Part shown: positions 30,566-39,706 of the stretch, in pieces
How positions within the stretch are numbered: position 1 is the first letter of the stretch
Layout of the letters: each line of letters starts with the position of its first letter
Source of the DNA: Saprospiraceae bacterium
GTDB lineage: Bacteria; Bacteroidota; Bacteroidia; Chitinophagales; Saprospiraceae
NCBI GenBank assembly: GCA_028285545.1
Contig: JANQPA010000083.1
Coordinates: 1 to 64,000, forward strand
DNA: 64,000 bases
Direction: 5' to 3'
The notes under the pieces: generated by a model
The model's database searches: none
The model's input: only the letters and a program-made list of their open reading frames with translations
Told to the model about the DNA's origin: nothing
Position numbers and translations under genes: made by a program

Positions 30566-31423
30566 ATGAAACTGGTTTTAAAAAATATTGATTGTTTTTA
30601 CGATGAGCGATTCCATACAATTTGTAAGGAGGATCCTTGCTTAGATGCCTCCTGGCATTATCATCCCCAATACGAGTTGATCTATACTTCAAAAAGCAAT
30701 GGAATTCGTTTTGTAGGAGATAGTGTATCTCAATTTTTTCCAGGCGATCTGGTATTAGTAGGTGCCAACCTACCACACCTTTGGCGCAATGACCCTTCCT
30801 ATTATAAGGAGGGCAGTGAAAAAAAAGTGAAAACTGTAGTTCTGAAATTCATGAAGGATTTTATGGGTGAAGGAACTTTTAAGCACCCTGAATTTGCCAG
30901 TATTAATCAAATGTTAGAGCAATCAAAATTTGGGGTTTGTTTTGGTAAAAAAGTAGGTGAAAAATTTCATGATGAATTAATTGGGATTGTGGATCTTCCC
31001 CAAGGAGAGCAGATGATTAAATTCCTGCACTTACTATATCAACTTTCTTTAACAGAGGATAGACAGGTTTTGTCTTCTGCAGATATGCGTCAATATTCCT
31101 CAGAGCCTTCTCATCGCCTTGATAAGGTCATAAAATTTATTTCCGATAATTACGCCGATAATATTAACCTCCAGGATGTGTCAGATATAGCTTGTATGAC
31201 CACTACTTCCTTTTGTCGGTTTTTTAAAAGAATGACCAATAAATCATTTACTCAATTTTTAAATGAGATTCGGGTCAGGAATGCTTCCAGGATGTTATTG
31301 GAAGATAATATTACCGTTTCAGAAATTTGTTATAAAGTTGGATACAACTCTATTACAAATTTTTATATGCAGTTTAAACAAATTATGGGTAGTACTCCCA
31401 AAGATTACAGGAAAACGCTATAA
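30566..31423 (+). CDS. Cupin-AraC transcriptional regulator of the PUL
   Basis: 285-aa soluble AraC regulator. The ATG at 30566 is preferred over the in-frame ATG at 30473, because the cupin fold starts at MKLVLKNIDCF and the extra 31 residues are hydrophobic-basic and lack family likeness. Residues about 10-100 form a cupin sugar-sensing domain (WHYHPQYELIY, PGDLVLVGANLPHLW). Residues about 185-285 are the HTH_18 DNA-binding domain (MTTTSFCRFFKRMT, then VSEICYKVGYNSITNFYMQFKQIMGSTPKDYRK). It sits centrally in the PUL and is the only regulator inside it. Tandem direct half sites in front of PUL operons are its plausible targets, with an anhydro-galactose or oligosaccharide as inducer. Confidence 0.88.
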   Translation: MKLVLKNIDCFYDERFHTICKEDPCLDASWHYHPQYELIYTSKSNGIRFVGDSVSQFFPGDLVLVGANLPHLWRNDPSYYKEGSEKKVKTVVLKFMKDFMGEGTFKHPEFASINQMLEQSKFGVCFGKKVGEKFHDELIGIVDLPQGEQMIKFLHLLYQLSLTEDRQVLSSADMRQYSSEPSHRLDKVIKFISDNYADNINLQDVSDIACMTTTSFCRFFKRMTNKSFTQFLNEIRVRNASRMLLEDNITVSEICYKVGYNSITNFYMQFKQIMGSTPKDYRKTL

Positions 31424-32118
31424 TTTGTCTTCAATTCTGAATCTGTTTATCACTAAGGCTTATTTTAATTCCTTCATTTTGTAATAATTTCCGAAAGAAA
31501 TTGTGGATAATGAAAATTATCCCATTTTTCCCTTTCTTTTTTTTAATCCATCGCTGAATTTTCATTTGGTTTTGAAAAACCTAGTTCATGATTCAGAATA
31601 AAATTTGGCTTTGGTCCTGCAATTTATTTTCTTTGATTTCAAGTGATTTTAACTCTTTTCTTTTGTGGGAATTCACTGTTTTTTTGCCTCAAGCCTTAAT
31701 CTTACTTTGAACTAAATCCTGTTTTTAAGAGATTAGAATAATTGGTTTTTAGGTCTAACTGGCTGATTTATAGGATCAAAATTCCGAAGGTGACACTGTG
31801 GTTTTTAATAAATAAGCTCCTGCAAGAAAATTATTTTAAATGAATCCCTTCTTTTACCCAATCTGGGTATATTTTTAAGAATAATTAAATGCATAATTTT
31901 GACTTCCAAATATTATTTTGAATTTCCATATTGTTGTTATTTACCTTCTTTACCAGCCTTGAAATAATAAAAGGGATAAAAAAGTGTAAAAAAAGGGTAA
32001 AATCCAACAATATTGTCCTGAAAAAATCTAGTCTTTTTGTAAAAGAGAAATCTGAAAAGATTTTAAATCTTCCCAATTATCATTCAAAATAAATTATTCA
32101 CTCTAATATGTTGAGTTT
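31424..32118. other. 695-nt intergenic region ahead of susC
   Basis: AT-rich region without a recognised gene. It contains PUL operator copy 2 (31975-32003) and its TTTG promoter element (32036-32039), leaving a leader of roughly 75 nt before susC. The 550 nt between the AraC stop and the operator show only T-rich stretches and nothing that could be called. Confidence 0.6.
31975..32003 (+). promoter_or_regulatory. PUL operator copy 2 (susC operon)
   Basis: Same 29-bp layout as copy 1: half sites GATAAAA, TGTAAAA and GGGTAAA 10-11 bp apart. A TTTG element at 32036-32039, in the sequence TTTTTGTAAAAG, follows after exactly 32 nt. The susC start lies 115 nt beyond the site. Confidence 0.75.
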
Positions 32119-35100
32119 ATGAAAAATTTGCGAAAATTAAATAGGAAAGCCTTAAAAAAATATCTTAGGCTCCTTCAATTTAGCGCTTTTTTTCTGGTTC
32201 TTAGTCAACCTCTTTTGGCCCTGGAAACGGAGAATAAAAGCATCGATAATTATTTAGAGAACAATGTTATAGATAAGACAGTTTCTGGGACAGTAACCGA
32301 TCAAGAAGGCCCTCTTATTGGTGTAAATGTCGTCATTAAAGGAACAGGAACAGGAACCGTTACGGATTTTGATGGAAAATATAGCTTAGAAGTGGAAGAT
32401 GGGGCTACTTTAGTGTTTTCTTATACTGGTTATGAAGCACAGGAAATTGTGGTAGGAAATCAGGCAGTAATAAACATTACCATGGTTGTAAGTAGCCAGG
32501 CCCTCGAAGAGGTAGTGGTAATTGGTTATACAACTAGAAAAAGAGGAGAGCTTACTGGTTCAGTAAGTACGGTAGATAATGAAGTTATTGAAAGAACAAC
32601 GAATAAGGATCTGGCAAAATCTTTGGCGGGAAAGGTTCCGGGATTAATAGTTTCAGATAGGGGTGGATATCCTGGCTCAACAAACGACATTAGTATTTTG
32701 ATCAGAGGAAAATCAACCCTCAATAATAATTCACCTTTGATCTTAATAGACGGAATCCCCGCATCTTCATTTTCTCATTTAACTCCTCAGGATATTGAAT
32801 CTCTATCGGTATTAAAAGACGGTGCGGCGGCCATTTATGGTGCAAGAGCGGCAAATGGAGTGATATTAATTACTACCAAAAGAGGTAAAATTGGCAAACC
32901 CGAAATTAATCTTTCCAGCTCATTTAACCTGTCTACCTTCTCTGCTGCACCTCAATTGATGAGCTCTGAACAGTATGCAATATATAGTAATGAAGCTGCT
33001 GAAAGAAATGGAACAGCTTTACCTTTTACCACAGAGCAAATCAGTCAATATGCATCTGGTAATGATCCAATTAATTTTCCTAGTACGGATTGGTTAGATT
33101 TAACATTTGCTGATTACTCTCCAGAATGGAGAAATACCCTTTCCATCTCAGGAGGTTCGGATAATGTCAACTATTTCGTTAGCGGGGATTACATTGATCA
33201 GGTTGGTTTGTTTGAATCGGGTGATTTGAATTTCAAGCAATATCAGATCAGAACCAATCTTGATATAAAATTATTCGATCAATTAAAGATGGGTGTTGAT
33301 TTATCAGGAAGATTTGGTGATCGGAATGAGCCTGGGGTTGATGATGGTTTTATTTACAAACACATCTATACCAATGAACCTACTGAAGTTGGTATTTACC
33401 CAAATGGCTTAGTAGCCTGGGGTGGAGAAAACGGTGCCAACCCTTTTATTATGTCCAGTAATGAATCAGGTTTTGTAAATAGAATCGATAATAACTTACG
33501 TGCCAAGCTAACCTTCGACCTAGATCTTGGTTGGTTAACTAAAGGTTTAAGCGCTCAAGCGTATACCGGTATACGAAGATGGAATACTGACACAAAATCA
33601 TGGTATACTCCCTGGACAGTTTATACTTTTCAGCAGGGCACAAATGAATATATCCCCCAAATGGGTTTTTCTCAGCAAGGAGCTACTAGTATTTTAAGGG
33701 AAAGATTCTGGAAATTTAATGAATTGATGCTCAATGCCACTTTGCGATATGACAGGACTTTTGGGAATCATACCATCAGAGGACTAGCAGGATATGAACG
33801 ATTTACCTCTGACCAGCGTGAATTTTGGGCAGAAAGAAGAGACTTTCCCAGTGATAACCATCCGGAATTGTTTGCTGGTAGTGATGAAGGACAAATATCA
33901 AATGGTGGTTCTGCTGAGTGGGCAAGATTGAATTATTTTGGCTCTATATCCTATGATTTCAAGAAAAAATATTTCTTGGATTTAACTCTTCGTCGCGATG
34001 GTTCCAGTAATTTTGGCCCTGGTAAAAGGTTTGGTACATTTCCCGGTGTTGCTGTAGGATGGTCTATTTCAAAAGAGCCTTTTATGCAGTCCATCGGTAA
34101 TTGGTTAAATTCCTTAAAAGTGAGAGCCTCATGGGCCCAAATGGGAAATGATCGCATACCTGCCTTCCAATTCCTTACTCGATACAATTTTGGTGGGCCT
34201 ACCAACAGACCACAACCCAACTTTTATACTTTTGGAACCAATGGTGTACGATACAATGGCTACACAAGTGCTAACGTGCCCAACCCGGATATTACCTGGG
34301 AAACTGCCGATATGAAAAATTTAGGCTTAAGTTTCGCCTTGTTTAACTACAAGCTTACTGGAGACATTAACTATTTCTATCAAAAAAGGACAGATATTTT
34401 GATCCGACGAAACGCTTCTATTCCAGACGTTGCAGGAATCACATTACCTCAGGAAAACTTAGGTAAAGTAGATAATTACGGATTGGAATTGCAATTAGGA
34501 TGGAATGACAATATTGGAGAGCTTAAGTATAATCTTGGGTTTAACTTCACACAGGCTAAAAATGAAATCGTGTTTATGGATGAAGCTACTGACATTCAAG
34601 AAAGCTTGAGACAGGAAGGATTCCCTATGGATTCATATATCGTTTATCCTACGAATGGTGTCTTTCGTGATCAGGCTCATGTTGATGCCACATCTGTAAA
34701 ATTGGAAGGCACCGTTGAAGGAGAACCTGTCTATCTGGACACCAATGGTGATGGGGTAATTAATACTGGAGACCGAATTCGGATTTATTCTTCCAACGTT
34801 CCTGAAATTCAATACGGGATATTCGGAGGATTGTCTTACAAAGGATTTGATTTCAATTTCTTATTGCAAGGACAAGCAGAGGCTGAAATGCTGGTTTTCT
34901 TTGATCAGGCTGGAGCAAAGCCAGAATATGTATTTACAGAAAGATGGACACCCCAAAATAGAGATGCCAGATATCCTAGGGCATTTGTTCAGGGAGATCC
35001 ATTTAGCGGAACACAAAATACAGCAGATAATTTTGAGGGAGCTGATTTTTGGTTACATGATGCTTCTTTTTTGAGACTTAAAGAAGTGGAGTTGGGGTAT

Positions 35101-35289
35101 ACCTTTAATAAAGAAAAACTGGGATTTGGTAATTTAAGGTTGTTCTTTAGAGGCTTAAATGTTCTGACCATGTTTTCCGAAGTTTATGACTTGGGTTTAG
35201 ATCCGGAAGGAAGTGGATATAACAACTTTAGAAACAGTACCTATCCATCTTTGAAATCCTATTCTTTTGGATTTAATTTAAACTTTTAA
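32119..35289 (+). CDS. susC: SusC-like TonB-dependent transporter
   Basis: 1056-aa outer-membrane transporter. Signal peptide (about residues 18-36), CarboxypepD_reg-like domain (about 55-130, VSGTVTDQEGPLIGVNVVIKGTGTGT split here by function), TonB box region LEEVVVIGY at about 130-138, plug domain (about 145-255, with LILIDGIPAS and AAIYGARAANGVILITTKRG motifs) and a 22-stranded barrel ending in SFGFNLNF. It imports oligosaccharides across the outer membrane with energy from TonB-ExbBD, forming a pair with the SusD encoded 67 nt downstream. First gene of the susC-susD-sulfatase unit under operator copy 2. Expected cargo is sulfated carrageenan oligosaccharides. Confidence 0.95.
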   Translation: MKNLRKLNRKALKKYLRLLQFSAFFLVLSQPLLALETENKSIDNYLENNVIDKTVSGTVTDQEGPLIGVNVVIKGTGTGTVTDFDGKYSLEVEDGATLVFSYTGYEAQEIVVGNQAVINITMVVSSQALEEVVVIGYTTRKRGELTGSVSTVDNEVIERTTNKDLAKSLAGKVPGLIVSDRGGYPGSTNDISILIRGKSTLNNNSPLILIDGIPASSFSHLTPQDIESLSVLKDGAAAIYGARAANGVILITTKRGKIGKPEINLSSSFNLSTFSAAPQLMSSEQYAIYSNEAAERNGTALPFTTEQISQYASGNDPINFPSTDWLDLTFADYSPEWRNTLSISGGSDNVNYFVSGDYIDQVGLFESGDLNFKQYQIRTNLDIKLFDQLKMGVDLSGRFGDRNEPGVDDGFIYKHIYTNEPTEVGIYPNGLVAWGGENGANPFIMSSNESGFVNRIDNNLRAKLTFDLDLGWLTKGLSAQAYTGIRRWNTDTKSWYTPWTVYTFQQGTNEYIPQMGFSQQGATSILRERFWKFNELMLNATLRYDRTFGNHTIRGLAGYERFTSDQREFWAERRDFPSDNHPELFAGSDEGQISNGGSAEWARLNYFGSISYDFKKKYFLDLTLRRDGSSNFGPGKRFGTFPGVAVGWSISKEPFMQSIGNWLNSLKVRASWAQMGNDRIPAFQFLTRYNFGGPTNRPQPNFYTFGTNGVRYNGYTSANVPNPDITWETADMKNLGLSFALFNYKLTGDINYFYQKRTDILIRRNASIPDVAGITLPQENLGKVDNYGLELQLGWNDNIGELKYNLGFNFTQAKNEIVFMDEATDIQESLRQEGFPMDSYIVYPTNGVFRDQAHVDATSVKLEGTVEGEPVYLDTNGDGVINTGDRIRIYSSNVPEIQYGIFGGLSYKGFDFNFLLQGQAEAEMLVFFDQAGAKPEYVFTERWTPQNRDARYPRAFVQGDPFSGTQNTADNFEGADFWLHDASFLRLKEVELGYTFNKEKLGFGNLRLFFRGLNVLTMFSEVYDLGLDPEGSGYNNFRNSTYPSLKSYSFGFNLNF

Positions 35290-35356
35290 TAATTCCACTA
35301 TTGATCAATGGGTGTTCGTCACTGAACGGTTGGTTGGTATCATAAAATATTTAGAA

Positions 35357-37066
35357 ATGAAAAAAATAAAATCAAAATATATATTTATTGTTTTCGCTCT
35401 TTTTACATTGAATGCCTGTAACGAAGATGTCCTTGATACTGTTGCCAGGGATGCCTTTGCAGAAGACCTTATTTATAGTGATCCTGATCAGGTTGAGCGA
35501 TTAGTATTTACAGCATATAATAGTACAGAAAGTTGGGGAATTAATCGTTTCCAATGGTGGGGGCGTCGATTTAACATAGAGGGCGGTTCATTTGAGGCGA
35601 AATTCAATTTTCGAGACTTAGATTTATTCCGCCTTAGAGCAGGCTGGACTGCCAGCAACTCAGGGATCTTCAATCAGAAGTGGAGTAATTACTGGGATTA
35701 TGTCCGATTAACAAACGAGTTTCTCGATAGAATTGATGATAGTGAAGCCATGGGTGTTAACCCTGGGAAAGTGAGCGTATTAAAAGCAGAGATGAAATTT
35801 CTGAGAGCTAATTTATATGCCAAATTAGTAAAATTTTATGGCGGAGTGCCAATATTAGATCGGGCCCTAGGATTAGATGATAATTTTGATTTATCCAGAA
35901 ATTCTTATGAAGAATGCGTGGAGTTTATCGTAAAAGAATTGGATGAGGCCGCTGCCGTTTTACCCGAGACCAGACCAGATAGTGAGTTTGGAAGAGCTAC
36001 CAAATTGTCAGCATTAGCCGTGAAGTCTAGAACGCTTTTATATGCAGCTAGTAAATTGCATGATCCTGGTACTTCACCGAGCGGCCCCTTATATGATTAT
36101 ACCAAGGGAACAAAATGGCAGGATGCAGCCGACGCTGCAAAGGCAGTTATTGACCTGGTAGCTAATAGAGATTTAATTGCTGTTAATAATGCAGATGACT
36201 ATCAAAAGCTCTTCTTGTCACCTAATGAAGATATTTTGTTTGCCAGACCTTTCAATTCCGAGTTTTATGACTACGGAACAGATCCTAATTCTTTATGGGA
36301 TAAGACACAATCTCCAAATGGTTTTGACGGCTGGGCTTTATCTTCCCCTACACATAATTTTGCTATGCAATTTAATATGGAAGATGGGACTACAACTAAT
36401 GAAGGAACCTTTGACCCCTCCAATCCCAATGATAATCGGGAAATGAGGTATTACGCAAATCTGCTTTTTAATGGTGCGCAATTTAGAGGGCGTGATATTC
36501 AATATTATTTGTCAGAAGATGTAAATGTTTTTCCACACGGTTTGGATTCTCCAGAAGGATTAGGCAATGCTTTACACTCTTCAAAAACAGGTTATAATAT
36601 CAGGAAATTTCAGGATGAAGGTGTGGATGTCAACGGAGGAATTTCTGCAAATCGTCCTTTTATTCTTTACAGGCTGGCAGAGATCTACCTTAACTATGCA
36701 GAGGCGCAATATCATTTAGGAAATGAATCGGAAGCTCTTACGTTCTTAAATAAAGTATCCAGTAGAGCTCTCCAACCCAATATTACTGCTAGTGGAGAAG
36801 CTCTATTGGAAGCTATTAAAAGAGAAAGAAGGGTAGAACTTTGTTTTGAAGGACATAACTTCTTCGACGAAAGAAGATGGATGGAACAAGACCATTTGGG
36901 GTTTGATATCAGAGGCCTCAGCTGGACCAAAAAAGTAGATGGTGCCCTGGCATTTGAGGAATATACAGTGGTGGTTAGGCCTTTTGATGAAAAAGCCTAT
37001 TATTTACCTATTCCTAGAACTGAAATTGAAAAGGCACCTTCCATGCAGCAAAATTTCGGGTATTGA
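35357..37066 (+). CDS. susD: SusD-like surface glycan-binding lipoprotein
   Basis: 569-aa lipoprotein; the start at 35357 is chosen (an upstream in-frame ATG at 35312 would put 15 residues before the signal peptide). Lipobox LNAC leads to a surface lipoprotein. The TPR-rich SusD fold shows LKAEMKFLRANLYAKLVKFYGG near the middle and the RagB/SusD C-terminal pattern ILYRLAEIYLNYAEAQ, RRVELCFEGHNFFDERRW and YYLPIPRTEIEKAP. It lids the SusC channel and captures glycan. It directly follows susC and is separated from the sulfatase by a 119-bp nested palindrome. Confidence 0.95.
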   Translation: MKKIKSKYIFIVFALFTLNACNEDVLDTVARDAFAEDLIYSDPDQVERLVFTAYNSTESWGINRFQWWGRRFNIEGGSFEAKFNFRDLDLFRLRAGWTASNSGIFNQKWSNYWDYVRLTNEFLDRIDDSEAMGVNPGKVSVLKAEMKFLRANLYAKLVKFYGGVPILDRALGLDDNFDLSRNSYEECVEFIVKELDEAAAVLPETRPDSEFGRATKLSALAVKSRTLLYAASKLHDPGTSPSGPLYDYTKGTKWQDAADAAKAVIDLVANRDLIAVNNADDYQKLFLSPNEDILFARPFNSEFYDYGTDPNSLWDKTQSPNGFDGWALSSPTHNFAMQFNMEDGTTTNEGTFDPSNPNDNREMRYYANLLFNGAQFRGRDIQYYLSEDVNVFPHGLDSPEGLGNALHSSKTGYNIRKFQDEGVDVNGGISANRPFILYRLAEIYLNYAEAQYHLGNESEALTFLNKVSSRALQPNITASGEALLEAIKRERRVELCFEGHNFFDERRWMEQDHLGFDIRGLSWTKKVDGALAFEEYTVVVRPFDEKAYYLPIPRTEIEKAPSMQQNFGY

Positions 37067-37085
37067 TTAATATGCTTTTATCATA

Positions 37086-37204
37086 AACAAACAACATAGG
37101 TCATCCTGAATTTTAGGGAAATATGCACTTTTTAGGCCATTGGCCTAAAAAGTGCGAAATAAATACTGGTCTTCAAAAATTCAGGATGACTTATGTTGTT
37201 TGTT
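37086..37204. repeat. Nested palindrome between susD and sulfatase genes
   Basis: Outer inverted repeat of 29 bp with one mismatch (37086-37114 against 37176-37204) enclosing a perfect 15-bp inner inverted repeat (37125-37139 against 37141-37155). It fills nearly the whole susD-sulfatase gap, starting 19 nt after the susD stop. It could be a palindromic mobile repeat (MITE-like), or an RNA hairpin acting as attenuator or mRNA stabiliser that sets expression of downstream genes below susCD. Confidence 0.8.
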
Positions 37205-37228
37205 AACTCTTGTTTGCAGATATTAATT

Positions 37229-38632
37229 ATGAAAAAAATATCAATTATTCTCATAGTTCTGTGTATTGTCCTAACCGTCCAGGGGCAAGAAAAACCCAAT
37301 ATTATATTACTATTCTCTGATGATGCAGGCTATGCAGATTTTGGTTTTCATGGGAGTCAGACGATGATTACCCCTAATTTGGATAAATTGGCCAGACAAG
37401 GGGTTCGGTTTAAGCAAGGGTATGTTTCTGATCCTACTTGTGGGCCTTCACGAGCAGGATTAATTACAGCAAAGTATCAGCAACGTTTTGGTTTTGAAGA
37501 AAATAATGTCCCAGGATTCATGAGTGATGTTTCTGCGGCAGATGGGGTGGAGATGGGCTTACCTGTTGAGGAAAAAACAATAGGAGATTATTTGAAATCA
37601 GTTGGTTATCGTACAGCTTATTTTGGGAAGTGGCATTTAGGTGGAGCTGATCGTTTTCATCCTGTCAAGAGAGGGTTTGATGAATTTTATGGTTTTAGAG
37701 GAGGAGCAAGAAGTTATTTTGCTTATCCCAACGACCCCAGAGAGTCACTCAATAAAATGGAACGGGGTTTCGGAAATTTTGAAGAACCCCAGGGCTATCT
37801 CACCGACGAATTGGGAGAGGAAACAGTACGATTTATTGAAAAAAATAAAGATCAACCTTTCTTTGCTTTAGTAGCTTTTAACGCTGTTCATACTCCCATG
37901 GACGCTAAACCTGAAGACCTGGAACATTTTCCTCAACTGGAAGGAAACCGCAAAATTGTGGCTGCCATGACACTAGCCTTGGATAGAGCCTGTGGGAAAA
38001 TACTGAATAAACTGGAAGAGTTAGGCCTTGCTGAAAATACCATAATAGTATTTACCAACGATAATGGAGGCCCAACAGATAAAAATGCTTCCAGTAATTA
38101 TCCCTTGAGCGGAACCAAATCCAATCATTTGGAAGGTGGAATCCGAGTGCCTTTTCTCATGCGTTGGCCTGGGAAAATTCAACCTAATTCTGTTTATCGG
38201 CATCCCATTATTACCCTTGACCTACTTCCAACTTTCTTTGCAGCTGCAGGGGGTGATGTTAATACCATTTTGGATATTGATGGTGTGAATCTTTTACCCT
38301 ATATCTTCGGCCAAAAACAAGAAAGGCCTCATCAGCACCTCTATTGGAAAAAAGATGCACGGGCTGTAGTTCGCCATGGTGATTGGAAGTTAATTCGTTT
38401 CCCAGACCGCCCTGCTGAGTTATACAATATTGCAGAGGACGAAAGAGAGTTGAATAACCTGGCAGCTATTTATCCTGAAAGAGTGCGAAAAATGTACAAA
38501 ATGATTTTCCAATGGGAATCTACACTGGAACGCCCTCGCTGGTTGTTACAAAGGAAATTTGAGAATGTAGATATTGACCGTATGGATCAATACAGAGACC
38601 AGTCAAAGTTTTTTAAGACAGAACGTAATTAA
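37229..38632 (+). CDS. S1-family formylglycine sulfatase
   Basis: 467-aa sulfatase; the start at 37229 gives a proper signal peptide (cleavage after VQGQ). The alkaline-phosphatase-like fold shows [15 protein letters not shown] (calcium-binding aspartates), the maturation motif C-G-P-S-R with Cys71 as the formylglycine precursor, [13 protein letters not shown], and FTNDNGGP. It needs a formylglycine-generating enzyme, not seen in the window. In a carrageenan locus it would remove the 4-sulfate of galactose or the 2-sulfate of anhydro-galactose from oligosaccharides in the periplasm. The subfamily cannot be assigned without a search. Third gene of the susC unit. Confidence 0.9.
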   Translation: MKKISIILIVLCIVLTVQGQEKPNIILLFSDDAGYADFGFHGSQTMITPNLDKLARQGVRFKQGYVSDPTCGPSRAGLITAKYQQRFGFEENNVPGFMSDVSAADGVEMGLPVEEKTIGDYLKSVGYRTAYFGKWHLGGADRFHPVKRGFDEFYGFRGGARSYFAYPNDPRESLNKMERGFGNFEEPQGYLTDELGEETVRFIEKNKDQPFFALVAFNAVHTPMDAKPEDLEHFPQLEGNRKIVAAMTLALDRACGKILNKLEELGLAENTIIVFTNDNGGPTDKNASSNYPLSGTKSNHLEGGIRVPFLMRWPGKIQPNSVYRHPIITLDLLPTFFAAAGGDVNTILDIDGVNLLPYIFGQKQERPHQHLYWKKDARAVVRHGDWKLIRFPDRPAELYNIAEDERELNNLAAIYPERVRKMYKMIFQWESTLERPRWLLQRKFENVDIDRMDQYRDQSKFFKTERN

Positions 38633-38933
38633 ATTTCCCTCTTAATGAAATGAAGGAAGGTTTTTTAATTTAGTCCCTTAAAACACCAATTGATTTGAGA
38701 TCAAAACAGAAAATAGAATTCTTTACTTTTTTTGCCTTCAAAGATGAATACTCTTATAAATTATAGGGTAATATATTGAAATGGATAGATAATATTCTTT
38801 AAAAATCTACCCTGTTTGTCTGCTATCTTGTGCCAAAGAAATTTCTAAATTAAGGATTTACTACCTCTTTATTTCACTCTACCACAATGGTTTAGTGCGG
38901 CTAGCCTATTGTTGTGGGTAAAAAACTATTGAT
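38633..38933. other. 301-nt intergenic region ahead of the CBM-GH16 unit
   Basis: No gene is recognised. The region is AT-rich and contains a degenerate, inverted copy of the PUL operator at 38804-38832. No forward-orientation copy and no clear terminator for the sulfatase gene were found. Confidence 0.5.
38804..38832 (-). promoter_or_regulatory. Degenerate inverted PUL operator copy 5
   Basis: Read on the - strand, this stretch matches 19 of the 27 defined positions of the PUL operator consensus, including the core AAACNGGGTA. It lies 101 nt upstream of the carbohydrate-binding protein gene, a distance similar to the forward copies. Orientation and score make it weaker than the other four. 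Confidence 0.4.
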
Positions 38934-39662
38934 ATGAAAAAATTCTACTTCCATTTAATTGTTTTATTTGTTTGTGGCTTCACGGCATGTTCGTTTTCCG
39001 TTAATGGACAAAACCTGTTGGGGAATCCAGGGTTTGAATCTGGCGAATTAAGCCCCTGGTTTGGAGATAATGGTAACACAGTTACCCTTGACACTGCAGC
39101 AGCAGATGGACAGTTTGCTGCCATCGGAAATGCGGCACAAAATGTGGACCTGGAAGCGGGAGTACAATATGAATTGAGATGTAAAGCCAAGATTATTTCA
39201 GTGACCGGCGAAGAAAAAGTGTGGATAGGTGTGCGTGGGCCTACCGCATTGGTGCAAAATGCACGGATCTTCGAAACAGATTGGGAAGATATGGCCATTG
39301 ATTTTACTGCTCCCGAAAATGGCACTTATAAAATTTGGATTTGGGGACAGGGAAGTTCTTCCTATGCAAGTGATGCCTGGACTTTGGTTGTAAAGGGAAC
39401 CACTAGTGTAAATAACCGGGAGGCTCAGGATAAGATCAAAATCACCAATACTTATGAGGGTGTTGCTATCAATATGACCAACCTTTTAAGTGAAGCAACT
39501 ATTTTGGTACATGATTTTTCTGGTCGACTTGTATATCGTGCAAATACCACAAAAACTAACTTAATAAAAAGGGGGGATTTTCCAACATCAGGAATATACG
39601 TGGTCTCAGTTATTACCAATGCTCTTCATAGGGTAGAGAAGGTGGCCATTATGAATCAGTAG
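38934..39662 (+). CDS. T9SS-exported carbohydrate-binding module protein
   Basis: 242-aa protein with a signal peptide, one beta-sandwich carbohydrate-binding-type domain (about residues 27-155, starting NLLGNPGFESGELSPWFG and typical of CBM4/9/16/22-like galactose-binding folds), and a C-terminal type IX sorting domain (about 165-242, with VHDFSGRLVYRA and SGIYVVSVIT). There is no catalytic domain. The C-terminal domain closely resembles that of the kappa-carrageenase-like protein next door (both begin KIKI.N and end HRVEKV), so both are probably exported and anchored or released by the same machinery. It may present polysaccharide to the surface enzymes. Confidence 0.75.
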   Translation: MKKFYFHLIVLFVCGFTACSFSVNGQNLLGNPGFESGELSPWFGDNGNTVTLDTAAADGQFAAIGNAAQNVDLEAGVQYELRCKAKIISVTGEEKVWIGVRGPTALVQNARIFETDWEDMAIDFTAPENGTYKIWIWGQGSSSYASDAWTLVVKGTTSVNNREAQDKIKITNTYEGVAINMTNLLSEATILVHDFSGRLVYRANTTKTNLIKRGDFPTSGIYVVSVITNALHRVEKVAIMNQ

Positions 39663-39706
39663 AAGCTCCCAATCATTTTATTTTAAATCCTAATATCTAA
39701 GGCGAT

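Noticed and set aside
38766..38818. Forward-orientation PUL operator (GGGTAATAT at 38766) with TTTG at 38815
   Set aside because: The half-site spacing is 13 instead of 11 bp and the distance to TTTG is 40 nt; the inverted site at 38804 matches better.
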